In this document: positions 46,113 through 56,195 of the stretch, in pieces | Layout of the letters: each line of letters opens with the position of its first letter | Numbering within the stretch: the first letter of the stretch is position 1 | Made by a program: the position numbers and the translations under genes | Source of the DNA: Oncomelania hupensis | Lineage: Eukaryota > Mollusca > Gastropoda > Littorinimorpha > Pomatiopsidae | Assembly: GCA_036898135.1 (NCBI GenBank) | Contig: CM072525.1 | Location: 53,280,299 to 53,344,298, forward strand | Reading direction: 5' to 3' | Length of the DNA stretch: 64,000 nt | Notes under the pieces: generated by a model | What the model was told of the DNA's origin: nothing | The model's database searches: none | The model's input: the letters and a program-made list of their open reading frames with translations, nothing else

Positions 46113-48353
46113 TTACGTCAAGAGATCGTCTGTTTTCAATGCCATCATTGTTAAATACTTTCTGGCAAAGACATTTAACACTTGTTGCACATCGACTGGC
46201 CTGTCTCTGTGGATGCGCATCAGTGCTAACCCATTTAATCGATCTTGACCAATGGAGGAACGTAGACATGTCTTCAGAGGTTTTAGTCTGAAAATCGTTC
46301 TTTCACATTCCGCCGTAGTGATTAGCAGGGTACACAGCGGTTTTATCAGGATGTGGATATTTGGAAACATGTCACTGTCACATGCCTTTAACGCTGCTGT
46401 GGTCGTTTGTGGCGTTTCAAAGTTGGAATTACGCCATTTGTTCACCCAGTCATTCCACTCAGCAGGGATGTCTTGGCTGCTTTGCATATCGGCCTCCCAC
46501 AGTTTAGCCAGGTCTGCGACGCCTGCTGGAACAGTGTTGAATCCAGGGTGCGCTGACTTCAGTAAAGCTGACGGCATTAAAATCAGCCCGTTAGCTGCAA
46601 CTTCAGCTTGGCCAAATCTTTGTTGAAGTTGGAGCAGAAGAAAATCTACAATGGGATAGCCACAGACCTTCGGTAGTACTGCTCTGGTGTGTCAGCGCGT
46701 GGGTTGCCTATCATGGTCTGCCTGTTGCCCTGTCGGTTGACTTCGAGGTCAACTCCAGCATCTGCAGCAAAGTCTGTGGCTTGTCGAAACCAGTCCTCAA
46801 ATGTAGCAGCCATGGAATTTCGCAAGCCTTGCAAACAGGAGATCACATTCCGTATCTCCTGATACACACTTGTGATGTCATTCTCTTTCTTCTGCAACTG
46901 CACGGTGGGACATTAATGTATCCCAAGCCATTCTTTGCAGTTACCAGCGCAACAATGAAACTGCTGCTTTGAAGGCTCTTGAGTAGGCCCGACGATCGAG
47001 GTAAAGTGTCTGCGTCCCAGCTGCCTAGTCTTTCAGCCACCATTTGACCGCGGCAATCGCATACACTGCTGTGCATTTCATAGAACGTGTCCAGTGCCTT
47101 CAGCCGCTCCATCCATCTTGTTCTACACAGAGCTACCAGCTTCTTCTTTTTTGTGCCATTTGAATTGCTGCTCAAGACCTCTTCAAGTTTCCGTTGGCGC
47201 TTTTGAGAACAAGAGAAGAAAAGAGATATTTCCTTTACTGTAAGTCACTGAACATGCTCATAATTTGGGGGTACACTGCACGCTTTCATGACGCAAAGAT
47301 TCAGGCAGTGGCTGGCGCAATGGACGTACGTTGATCTGTCGTATGCGGGCCTGCACCCCTTGAACTCTGCCCGCCATGTTAGCTGCGCCATCATACCCTT
47401 GTCCTCTGAGATCCTGTGGGTGTAAACGCCAATTGTCTAGGCACTGGAGTATGTTGTTTGCGATGGTTTCCTTTGTTATCTTGTGACAGGAAACAAAACA
47501 CAAGAATTCTTCCCTGACGTTAAAGTCAGAATCCACAAACCTTAAGACGACGGACAACTGCTCCCAGTTGCTGACATCAGTGACTTCATCCGCCAGAACA
47601 GTGAAGTACTTTGCTTCGCGGACCTCAAAAAGCAGATTCGCTGTGATTTGATGAGCAATGATGTCAATTATTCGATTTTGGGTGGTCTTTGAGACGTAGG
47701 TAGTACGAGCGAGGCACGTCTTTAAATGTTCGCCGAGACTTTCGTGCCCTGCCTAGATGCGAAATTCAAGCAGTGTGTTGAAGTTGCTAGCGTTCTCTTC
47801 CTCTAATACCCCGTCATCTCTGAAGCCCCTCAGTGCACTCCCTTGCCGTCCGCACAACAGAACAGTCTCAGCAACGCTTGCAAGAATCTTGCGGTTGAAT
47901 TCAACCCTTTCCGCAGCTTGAGTATCAAGCAAACTGATCCCGCTTGTTGCCGGCTTGCTCATTGTTTGAAGAAAATTCTCATTCCGTTCCAGTGCATCTT
48001 GGTGATATTTACAAGCAGAATGTTCTTTGAACTTCCTAGTGTTTTCTTCCAGTGTTTGAAGGTACAGGACACAAACTGTCCAGCAGGAATGCTTCCTGAA
48101 GTGGTAAAGAACACGCAGTGTTTGCAGTACAACCCATCTTCTGCAGGAGAATAAGCTAGCCATGGATAAGCTTTCAGCCACCTGCCTTGGCAAAGTCGTG
48201 AATGTCCTGACTGTGTCCTAATAGGAAACTGATATTTCTCTGAAGGGGTCCAATGTTCAGTGAGGAGAGAGAACTTGTTGTCATTCAAAGTGGACAGTAT
48301 CTCATCACCAACACACTTTTCAAAGTCCGGCCGGGTTTTGTGAAGTGAACTGT
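46113..48353 (-). pseudogene. hAT transposase main exon (TTF-finger/DUF4371-like), frameshifted
   Basis: Minus strand. Acceptor TTTTCCAG|AC (phase 1) at 48354. In order it encodes KTRPDFEKCVGDEI, a TTF-type zinc-binding region (LAYSPAEDGLYCKHCVFF), LRGQGYDGAANMAGRVQG of the catalytic region (47258-47557), and the hAT C-terminal dimerisation motif ECERTIFRLKPLKTCLRSS with RLNGLALMRIHRD, stop at 46113. Frames are 47959-48384, 47753-48193, 47258-47557, 46646-47175 and 46113-46577, so at least four frame changes inactivate it. It belongs to the ZMYM1/P52rIPK-like hAT group (family knowledge). Confidence 0.82.
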
Positions 48354-48465
48354 CTGGAAAATTAACATGCCAAAAAACCAACAATCAGTAATAATGATAA
48401 AGTCAGAACTAGACTTGGCTGATTAATAATCTACAAATTAACCTCAACATTTTTCAGTATTTTTC

Positions 48466-48511
48466 TTCTTCTTCTTCTTCTTCTTCTTCTTCTTCTTCTT
48501 CTTCTTCTTCG
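48466..48511. repeat. (CTT)n microsatellite
   Basis: About 15 CTT units inside the hAT, in the intron before the main transposase exon. Confidence 0.95.
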
Positions 48512-48614
48512 TTGTTGTTGTTGCCTTTAATAGTTTGAACAGAAGTTTGAACTATAGTTTTAAAAAACCAACAACTAATAATTGAATAACTCAATGAATT
48601 GAGATAACAACTAC

Positions 48615-48838
48615 TTACATTTAGGCTCCGTTGTAGTTTGTCTAGTAGCAATGGAAGTTTACATTTAGGCTCCGTTGTAGTTTGTCTAGTAGCACTGGAA
48701 GTTTACATTTAGGCTCCGTTGTAGTTTGTCTAGTAGCACTGGAAGTTTACATTTAGGCTCCGTTGTAGTTTGTCTAGTAGCAATGGAAGTTTACATTTAG
48801 GCTCCGTTGTAGTTTGTCTAGTAGCAATGGAAGTTTTG
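48615..48838. repeat. 44-bp tandem repeat containing an exon end and donor
   Basis: Five units (donor position recurring at 48617, 48661, 48705, 48749, 48793). Each holds gagcctaaat|gtaa on the minus strand; only the outermost has the full gtaagt. Confidence 0.9.
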
Positions 48839-48902
48839 TGGGGAGCAGCTGAAGTTAGACGTGGAGGGTTGAGGAGTGTCTGGCGTGCAGGGCCTGGGCA
48901 CA
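48795..48902 (-). pseudogene. Candidate upstream exon of the hAT transposase
   Basis: Acceptor CCTACTGCCAG|TG and donor AAAT|GTAAAC give a 108-nt phase-1 exon encoding LTSAAPHKTSIATRQTTTEP, a Thr-rich linker that would splice in phase to 48353. The strong donor GTAAGT exists only at 48618, after four extra 44-bp copies of the exon end; reading to it meets a stop. The exon model is therefore uncertain. Confidence 0.4.
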
Positions 48903-49249
48903 CTGGCAGTAGGACTGTCGCCTGTACAAAGAACATTCAGGGACTGTTATGTGTATGTGTGTGTGTATGACACTGTAGTGACTGTGTACTGAGAACATAA
49001 ATAGATCATGCTAAGTTTTGAACAGAAAAAACAAACACACAAAAGCTGACGATAATTTAATTTCTAATGATAATTCCGTGAATATAATAACGAAGAGAGG
49101 GAGTGGCGAGAAAAAGTAGGGTGCGGGTAGGGGTGGTCAGTAGGAGGGGAAGAAGCAGAAGACAGTTTAGGAAATATAATAGATTGCTCCAATTGTTCAC
49201 AGTAAAGGGACAAAATACAGAAGAGAGACAAGATCATGATACACCTTAC

Positions 49250-49366
49250 CTACGGAATGCAAAGTAGTGGTTGTAAAACGTTCTTCTTCCTGGGATGTAG
49301 AACCCTCAGGCTTTGGTGTAGCGGAGGTGGGTGACACATTCAGATTGGTGCAAGTCCGATTGCCAC
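49250..49366 (-). pseudogene. Ser/Thr-rich linker exon of the hAT transposase
   Basis: A 117-nt exon, acceptor GTTCATTACAG|GT, donor GTAG|GTAAGG, phase 1 at both ends. Encodes GNRTCTNLNVSPTSATPKPE and EEERFTTTTLHS. It could be mistaken for a module exon of the host gene, but it has one Cys, lies inside the transposon, and splices in phase between the candidate exons at 49652 and 48795 or 48353. Confidence 0.6.
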
Positions 49367-49651
49367 CTGTAATGAACAAAACATGCTATTTTAACCACAA
49401 ACGGCCTATGCACAAAGTATAGCGATGAAGATAAACAGAATCAGTTGTGCGTGGGCACTCGTGTTTGAGATAATCTTGTTCAAAATGTATTTTCTTTTCT
49501 TTAATTTCTTCAAGTTTAATGGCGTTTTCACTCGTCATTTAGGCTATGTGATTGATCCAGTGTAGCCATTTTGGATATAGTCAGTGTACTTTCTCATTGT
49601 CAAGACATGCTGAGCTCATTCTGTATACAAAAGTAGTCATTATTTATTTAC

Positions 49652-49770
49652 CTGACTTTTGCCAAAACGATTCCAGACGTTTTGTACCTGCGGCCTCCAC
49701 AGGTTTTAGAGCTTTCCTTTTTGGCGTATTGTCAAAATTTCGGCGCAAAAAAACACTTCCAAAGTCGGAA
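49652..49770 (-). pseudogene. Candidate first coding exon of the hAT transposase
   Basis: Ends TCAG|GTAAAT in phase 1 and encodes NTPKRKALKPVEAAGTKRLE then SFWQKS, a basic N-terminus like that of hAT transposases. No in-frame ATG is found before an upstream TGA, so the true start is lost or in another exon. The upper limit is approximate. Confidence 0.45.
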
Positions 49771-50188
49771 GTGAGATTATGTCATAGCGGGTCAGCCAGC
49801 GTCTTTTGACCGCTTTGCAAACGAAATCTCGGTAGGCCTAACATAGTATACGTACTACACACCGACTCAACCAAAGCTTTTAGGTTTTGAAGCTAGTTCA
49901 GCCAGGCTAGCTATAAATAGCTTTGCCAGTGCTCTTCTTTCCTATCCTTTCACTGAAAGGGAGGGTGTAGGCAAGCTATAAATAGCCCGCAGCCAGCAAA
50001 ATGTGGGATAACCTAAGAGTGCTATTCACATAGGCATTGAGCTGCTGTGACTACTTATAGAAGTTAGTCGACTTCAGAGACCGCAAAATAGGATACGCAA
50101 AACATTCAACACTACCTTCTAATATTCTTTGTTTTATCGTTTGTTGATTTTATGTTTTTGTTTGTTTGTCTTTCGTTCTTTCTTCTTA

Positions 50189-51373
50189 TGGCCTTCGCAC
50201 ACTGGCGTCTAAATCTTGGCGCTTGCGTCAAAGCGTCTTTGACGCGACGACGCCTGCAACTTGCTGCGTGCGTCATGGCTCGCACACAGGCGGCTTTTGA
50301 CGCGCGCTTCTTTTGTGTACTTTCCATATTTGGAAAGTAGGCCTGGTTGAATTTTTTTCCTAAATGAGATGTGTAGCCATAGAGGTATAATTAGCTAGTT
50401 TTATCTCTATACATGTGTGGTAGTGCCTGTGCATAGGTCACTATATTACGTCATTTCATTATTGACGTAAACAATCGCTGATGTGTTGGGGACAATAATC
50501 TATGAAACGTAAACAAGCGCAAGCGGTCGATCCCGGCGGCTTTCGACGCGCGCTTTTTTTGTGTACTTTCCATATTTGGAAAGTAGGCCTGGTTGATTGT
50601 TTTTCCTAAATGAGACGTGTAGCCATAGAGGTATAACTAGCTAGTTTTATCTCTATACATGTGTGGTATGCATATGCCTGTGCATAGGCTAGGTCACTAA
50701 ATTACGTCATTTCATTATTGACGTAAACAATGGCTGATGTGTTGGGGACTATAATCTATGAAACGCAAACAAGCGCAAGCGGTCGATCCCGGCCGTTTCT
50801 GTTGAGTCTGATCTTTTCTCGCACTTCAGAAACACGTGTAGCACATTCCTACATAGCATGTGGTCACACAAGGCCTAATAATATCCGACACTACGTACTG
50901 ACAAGCTGATAATTCAGAGCCGATCCACACACTGACAGATTTAGAACTTAAAGTCAAAGAGACAACATCAGCAAAATATTTGGTCATCCACTTAGTCTAC
51001 CACTCCAGCCCTTGTTCATGACACTGGCGATGTAGACCATGCTCTCCCTGTTCTTATCCCTATCATGGTATGATTTCAACCCTGAATTTTACAAGTTCTC
51101 CTGACTCTGAAATAATTCAATCAACAACAGCACCTCATCTTCTTTCAAATCCGCCATTTTGCTTTTGAGAACGAGCGAGAGCTGCATTCTGATTGGTGAA
51201 GCCGCGCGCCTTGCCGCTTGGAAATAGGATGGATTCTATTCTTGCGGTGACGCGCCGCGTCCGAACGCGCGCAGCAGTCGCGGACGCGAGGAAGTCTCGC
51301 ACACAGAGCAGCGCGCCCAAAACTTAACGCGACGTACCAAAACTTGACGCGTTGACGCTAGTGTGCGAAGGGC

Positions 51374-51374
<1 letters not shown>
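50189..51374. mobile_element. PIF/Harbinger-like non-autonomous element, 1.19 kb, target duplication TTA
   Basis: Inverted ends GGCCTTCGCACACTGGCGTC (left) and, on the complement of the right end, GCCCTTCGCACACTAGCGTC, flanked by TTA (50186-50188 and 51375-51377). Subterminal gacgcg motifs recur at both ends. An internal direct duplication of about 245 bp (50291-50537 and 50536-50793) contains gtgtactttccatatttgga. No coding sequence. It is nested in the hAT. Confidence 0.75.
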
Positions 51375-51428
<54 letters not shown>

Positions 51429-51450
51429 ACACACACACACACACACTCTC
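51375..51450. repeat. (AC)n microsatellite
   Basis: About 35 AC units with interruptions between the Harbinger-like element and the hAT right end. Confidence 0.95.
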
Positions 51451-51525
51451 ACAATTTTGTTTTTGAGGGGGATTAGGGGCGGAGGGGCCAGGGCCTCCTG
51501 GGCCCCTATAGCAGGTCCGGCCTTG

Positions 51526-52920
51526 TACTTACGACACAGGCGTCACACTTACGACACAGGCGTCACACTTACGACATAGACGTCACACTTGCCGCTCAGG
51601 CAGTGTCACATTTACGATACAGGCGTCACTTTTACGACACAGGTGTCACATTTACGACACAGGCGTCACACTTACGACATAGACGTCGCACTTGCCGCAC
51701 AGGCACTGTCACACTTACGACACAGGCGTTACACTTACGACAAAAGCGTTACACTAACGACAACACAGGCGTCATGCTTACGACACGGGCGTCACGCTTA
51801 CGACACAGGCACACCACTTACGACACTGGCGTCGCGCTTACGACACAGACGGCACATTTACGATGCAGGAATCACACTTACCACACAGGCGTCACATTTA
51901 CGACACAGGCATCACATTACGACACAGGCGTCACAATTGCCGAACAGGCGGTGTCACATTTACGACACAGGCGTCACACATACGACATAGACGTCGCGCT
52001 CGCCGCTCAGGTATTGTCACAGTTACGGCATAGGCGTAACACTTAGGACACAGGCGTCACAACGACACAGGCGTCACACTTAAATACAAACGGCACTCGT
52101 ACGACACAGGCGTTCTTTGTTGTCACACTTAGGTCACAGGCGTTCTTTGCTGTTACACTTGCGACAAAGGCGTTCTTTGCTGTCACACTTGTGACACAGG
52201 CGTTCTTTGTTGTCACACTTTCGACACAGGCTTTACACTTACGACACAGGCGTTCTTTGTTGTCACACTTTCGACACAGGCTTTACACTTACTACACAGA
52301 CGTTTTTTGTTGTCACACTTGCGACACAGGCGTTCTTTGCTGTCACACTTGCGTTCTTTGTTGTCACACTTGCGACACAGGCTTTAGACTTACGACACAG
52401 ACGTTTTTTTGTTGTCAACTTATGACACATGCGTCACACTTACGACACCGCAGTTCTTTGTCACACATACGAAACAGCCGTTCTTTGTTGTCACACTTAC
52501 GACATAGGCGTCACACTTTCGACACTTTCGTCACATTTACGACACAGTCGTCACTCTTACTACACAGGCGAAACACTTAAGACACATTCTCAACAATTAC
52601 AACACAGGAGAAACACTTAGGACACATTCGTCACACTTACGGCACCGGCGTCACACTTACGACACAGGCGTTATACTTAAGAAATTGATGTCACACTTAC
52701 CACACAGGTGTCACACTTATGACACAGGCGTCACACTTACGACACAGGCGTTAAACTTACAATATACACTTCACACTTACTATGCAGGGGTCACACTTAT
52801 GACATATGCGTCACACTTATGACACACGCGTCACACTTACGACACAGGCATCATATTTACGACACAGGCGTCATACTTGCGACATAGACGTTATACTTAC
52901 GACACAGACGTCATACTTAC
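51526..52920. repeat. 20-bp minisatellite carrying copies of the exon 52921-53004 donor
   Basis: Some 60-70 units of roughly 20 bp. The sense-strand unit is GCCTGTGTCGTAAGTGTGAC; the neighbouring exon ends CTGTGTC|GTAAGTATGACG. Most units keep CGTAAGT intact. Some units between 52100 and 52500 carry an extra gttctttgttg block. A further four or five units lie at 43997-44089, on the other side of the hAT insertion, so the array was once continuous. Confidence 0.92.
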
Positions 52921-53004
52921 GACACAGCTGTTGGCGGCCGTCACACTGAGATCCAGTCTCACAGGCGTCTTGATCTTTACTGCAGTCCGCGTTGATATTC
53001 AGTC
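52921..53004 (-). CDS. Module exon 3 of the window (4-Cys type)
   Basis: An 84-nt exon, phase 1 at both ends: acceptor GTTGTTCAG|GA, donor TGTC|GTAAGT. It encodes LNINADC then CSKDQDAC, CETGSQC and CDGRQQLC, spacing C-x6-C-x5-C-x6-C. The donor lies at the very edge of a 20-bp minisatellite (51526-52920) whose units copy the exon end and splice site. The downstream intron is 9.2 kb because a 7.4-kb hAT transposon sits inside that same array. Confidence 0.8.
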
Positions 53005-53299
53005 CTGAACAACGCAATACAATAGCAGTCAAGTCAATACATCGGTATTGTAGATGAACTGGAAAAGTGTTGTTAGGAGCGTAGGCTACTAAGGCCATAG
53101 TAAAACTATTCACTGGTTAGTGTTGGATCACTTCCTAAATCTCAACATTAGGAACAGCAAGAGGTTGTTGTTGATACAGCTCCTGTCCGAGAATGTTGAT
53201 GAGCAGAGAGGTGAGTTTTACCACCATAGTGTAATTCAAATCAGTAGGCTTTGATTTCTATGGAACAGGGACTATTCCCACTGTTGTCAACACAATTGC

Positions 53300-53935
53300 A
53301 GTCATTTATGTACAGAGGTGTAGAAAAGTTGTATACAGTGGTGGACATTGTAACTGATGTCAGTAGTACTACATTTGTGTACAGAGGTGTAGACGAGTTG
53401 TATACAGTGGTGGACATTGTAACTGATGTCAGTAGTACTACATTTGTGTACAGAGGTGTAAAGGAGTTGTATACAGTGGTGGACATTGTAACTGATGTCA
53501 GTAGTACTACATTTGTGTACAGAGGTGTAGAGGAGTTGTACACTGTGGTGGACATTGTAATTGATGTCAGTAGTACTACATTTGTGTACAGAGGTGTAGA
53601 GGAGTTGTACACTGTGGTGGACATTGTAATTGATGTCAGTAGTACTACATTTCTGTACCGAGGTATGGAGTTGTACACTGTGGTGGACATTGTAACTGAT
53701 GTCAGTAGTACTACATTTGTGTACAGATGTGTGAAGGAGTTGTACACAGTGGTGGACATTGTAACTGATGTCAGTAGTACTACATTTGTGTACAGAGGTA
53801 TGGAGTTGTACACTTTTGTGGACTTTGTAACTGATGTCAGTAGTACCACATTAGTGTACAGAGGTGTGAAGGAGTTGTATACAGTGATGGACATTATAAC
53901 TGATGTCAGTAGGACTGCATTTGACCCAAGCAACA
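53300..53935. repeat. 69-bp minisatellite, about 9 units, open on both strands
   Basis: Period 69 (cagtagtact at 53361 and 53430), which is 23 codons, so 230-codon open frames exist on both strands. It lies in the 1.3-kb intron between the module exons at 54317 and 52921. No ATG-led, Cys-bearing or otherwise recognisable protein is seen. Confidence 0.88.
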
Positions 53936-53940
53936 CGTGT

Positions 53941-54298
<358 letters not shown>

Positions 54299-54316
54299 CT
54301 GGGGTGAGAAACTGAC

Positions 54317-54397
54317 TACATTTGCCGTCGGTTGAGCATTGGGTATTTTTAGGACAAAAGGTAGGATCCGCGATGCAGTTGTCGCCCACTCCCAGAG
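54317..54397 (-). CDS. Module exon 2 of the window (4-Cys type)
   Basis: An 81-nt exon, phase 1 at both ends: acceptor AATGTGCAG|CT, donor TGTA|GTCAGT. It encodes LGVGDNC followed by CIADPTFC, CPKNTQC and CSTDGKC, spacing C-x6-C-x5-C-x5-C. About 17 nt after the donor, in transcript direction, a pure (CT)n tract of about 110 nt begins (54187-54297 on the minus strand). The intron to the next module is short, 1.3 kb, and contains a 69-bp tandem array. Confidence 0.76.
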
Positions 54398-54414
54398 CTG
54401 CACATTGTCATCAA

Positions 54415-54620
54415 ATCAAAAGTTAGATCAAAGTCAAAACAAAAATTACAACAAAGGCAGACAAAAGTCAAAACAAAGTCACAATAAAGTTAGATACAAG
54501 TCAAAACATAGTCACAATAAAGTTAGACATAAGTCAAAACAAAGTCACAATAAAGTCATACACAAGTCAAAGTCACAACAAAGTCAGACAAGGTCAAAAC
54601 AAAGTGACAGCAAGTCAAAA
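54415..54620. repeat. Short tandem repeat, aaagtcacaataaagt family
   Basis: About seven degenerate units of 26-28 bp (caaaacaaagtcacaataaa, gttagacacaagt) just upstream of exon 54317-54397. Confidence 0.75.
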
Positions 54621-54896
54621 AATGTTAATAAACTGGCAGTTGGACATTGGGATTTTATTCCTCACCGGTGCTAGTGAAATTCCGGACGCTCTCAGCGAAA
54701 GCGCATTCCAGGACAAAGAGGAACATGACCCATAGTGCAGGCTGGGTGTATTGATGTTTCTGGCACTCACTCGCTAGGACGTGAGCGTCAAGATAGTCCG
54801 TGTGATGGAATGCCTGCGAGCACAGACTAGACCTCGGTATATTCTCTCATCCGAAGTTACAGATGACCACCGATTATGTCATCTTCATCATCATAA

Positions 54897-54990
54897 GCAG
54901 CAGCAGCAGAAGAAGAAGAAGAAGAAGAAGAAGAAGAAGAGGAAGAGGAAGAAGAAGAGGAAGAAGAAGAAGAGGAAGAAGAAGAAGGCA
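54897..54990. repeat. (AGA)n microsatellite with AGG variants
   Basis: About 30 purine triplets. Frames of Lys/Arg or Arg only are artefacts. Confidence 0.95.
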
Positions 54991-54997
54991 ACGACAA

Positions 54998-55711
54998 CAA
55001 TTAGACTATAGTGAACTTGAACAGGCGGTATTTCTAATTCACAGTGGATGCCTATCTGGCACTGTACACCAATAAGGAAGAAAATACAACGGAAGCGCGA
55101 CAAAACCTATCCACCGCACTAGAAAAGCAAAACCCATTTGACTCACATAATCCTAATTGAACTTGCAATATTTTACATTAAAATGAGTGCCCAGAAAGAA
55201 AAAAAAGACAATGAAACAGTGGCATTAAAATGCAAAGTAAATCCGACTTTGATCATTTGATGCTCTTGAAATTAAAATGACCATGACCACCTGCTCCAAA
55301 TACACATGCACGATCAAATAAACTATTGCAAAAGATGTATTACGTAAACAAGTACACTTGGGATGACCTTGAACTTAGATGACCTTGACCTTGGGATGAC
55401 CTTGACCTTCATGTGAACGCTGATGCTCATGTTACTAAATATAGATTCATTCCATTGTATTTTGAAACATTGTTTTAATGTTTTTGGAAGGTCTAGAATG
55501 CTCTCACAGTTTATCGTAAAGGTCACTTCAAAGTAGCCTACCAATGCGAACCGACTTTGGAAAGCTCCAGTGACCTTGACATTGAAGCGAGGTTGACCAA
55601 ACTGACGTAGTATGGGCATCTTTTAGATATCTATCATTCGCGAAAGAATCGTACATTTTATGTTAATAACTTTGAATAAGTCCAATTCTGTGAAATTGTA
55701 ATATTAATCTG
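54998..55711. repeat. Dispersed non-coding repeat with gaccttgacctt motifs
   Basis: 55115-55200 matches 215-300. 55330-55420 has tandem gatgaccttgaccttggg. The rest is AT-rich. Class unknown, no gene seen. Confidence 0.55.
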
Positions 55712-56195
55712 TTAGAAATACCTACAGCACCAACAACATTTATATCATGCGTTCATAGACTTCAAGAAGGCGTTTGACCGAGTCTGGCATGCAGCTCTAT
55801 GGGTACCAATGAAAGTGTACAACATCAGCCCTAAAATTATTAAAGTCATCAAAAGCCTGTATGACAAGGCTACCAGTGCAGTAAACAAACAGCGCCATCG
55901 GGAACTGGTTCAGAACAACAATCGGTGTGCGTCAAGGATGCCTACTCTCTCCAACACTCTTCAACATCTTTCTAGAGCGCATCATGTCAGATGCTCTTGC
56001 AGATCATGAAAGCACAGTCAGCATAGGGGGTAGAGCAATCTCCAATCTTCGTTTTGCGGATGACAATGATGGATTGGCTGGAGAGGAACAAGAACTTGAA
56101 CAGCAGGTACAGAGGCTTGACACCACCTCCACAGCTTATGGAATGGAAATAAGTGCAGAGAAGACCAAAATGATGACCAACAACACCAATGGCAT
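55712..56195 (+). mobile_element. RTE LINE, 5'-truncated, first piece
   Basis: RT palm region (FKKAFDRVWHAALW at 55760, RQGCLLSPTLFN and FADDNDGLAGEE in frame 55927-56220). A 5-base-scale indel near 55880 breaks the frame. Interrupted at 56195 by an LTR-like insertion. Confidence 0.88.

Larger units (their letters stand above)
44090..51525. mobile_element. hAT DNA transposon, 7.4 kb, with transposase remains
   Basis: Left end CAGGGCCGGACCTAAG, right end complement CAAGGCCGGACCTGC, typical of hAT termini. It sits within the 20-bp donor minisatellite. Flanks share ACTTA but a clean 8-bp duplication is not preserved. Inside are a minus-strand multi-exon transposase pseudogene (46113-49770), a plus-strand transposase N-terminus (44675-45075) and a nested Harbinger-like element (50189-51374). 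The G-rich block 44110-44150 and its C-rich counterpart 44219-44233 form an imperfect subterminal inversion. Confidence 0.82.

Noticed and set aside
49250..49366. Phase-1 Ser/Thr-rich exon as a stalk exon of the EB-like gene
   Set aside because: Phase and strand fit, but it lies inside the hAT element and splices in phase to the transposase exon at 48353, so it belongs to the transposase.
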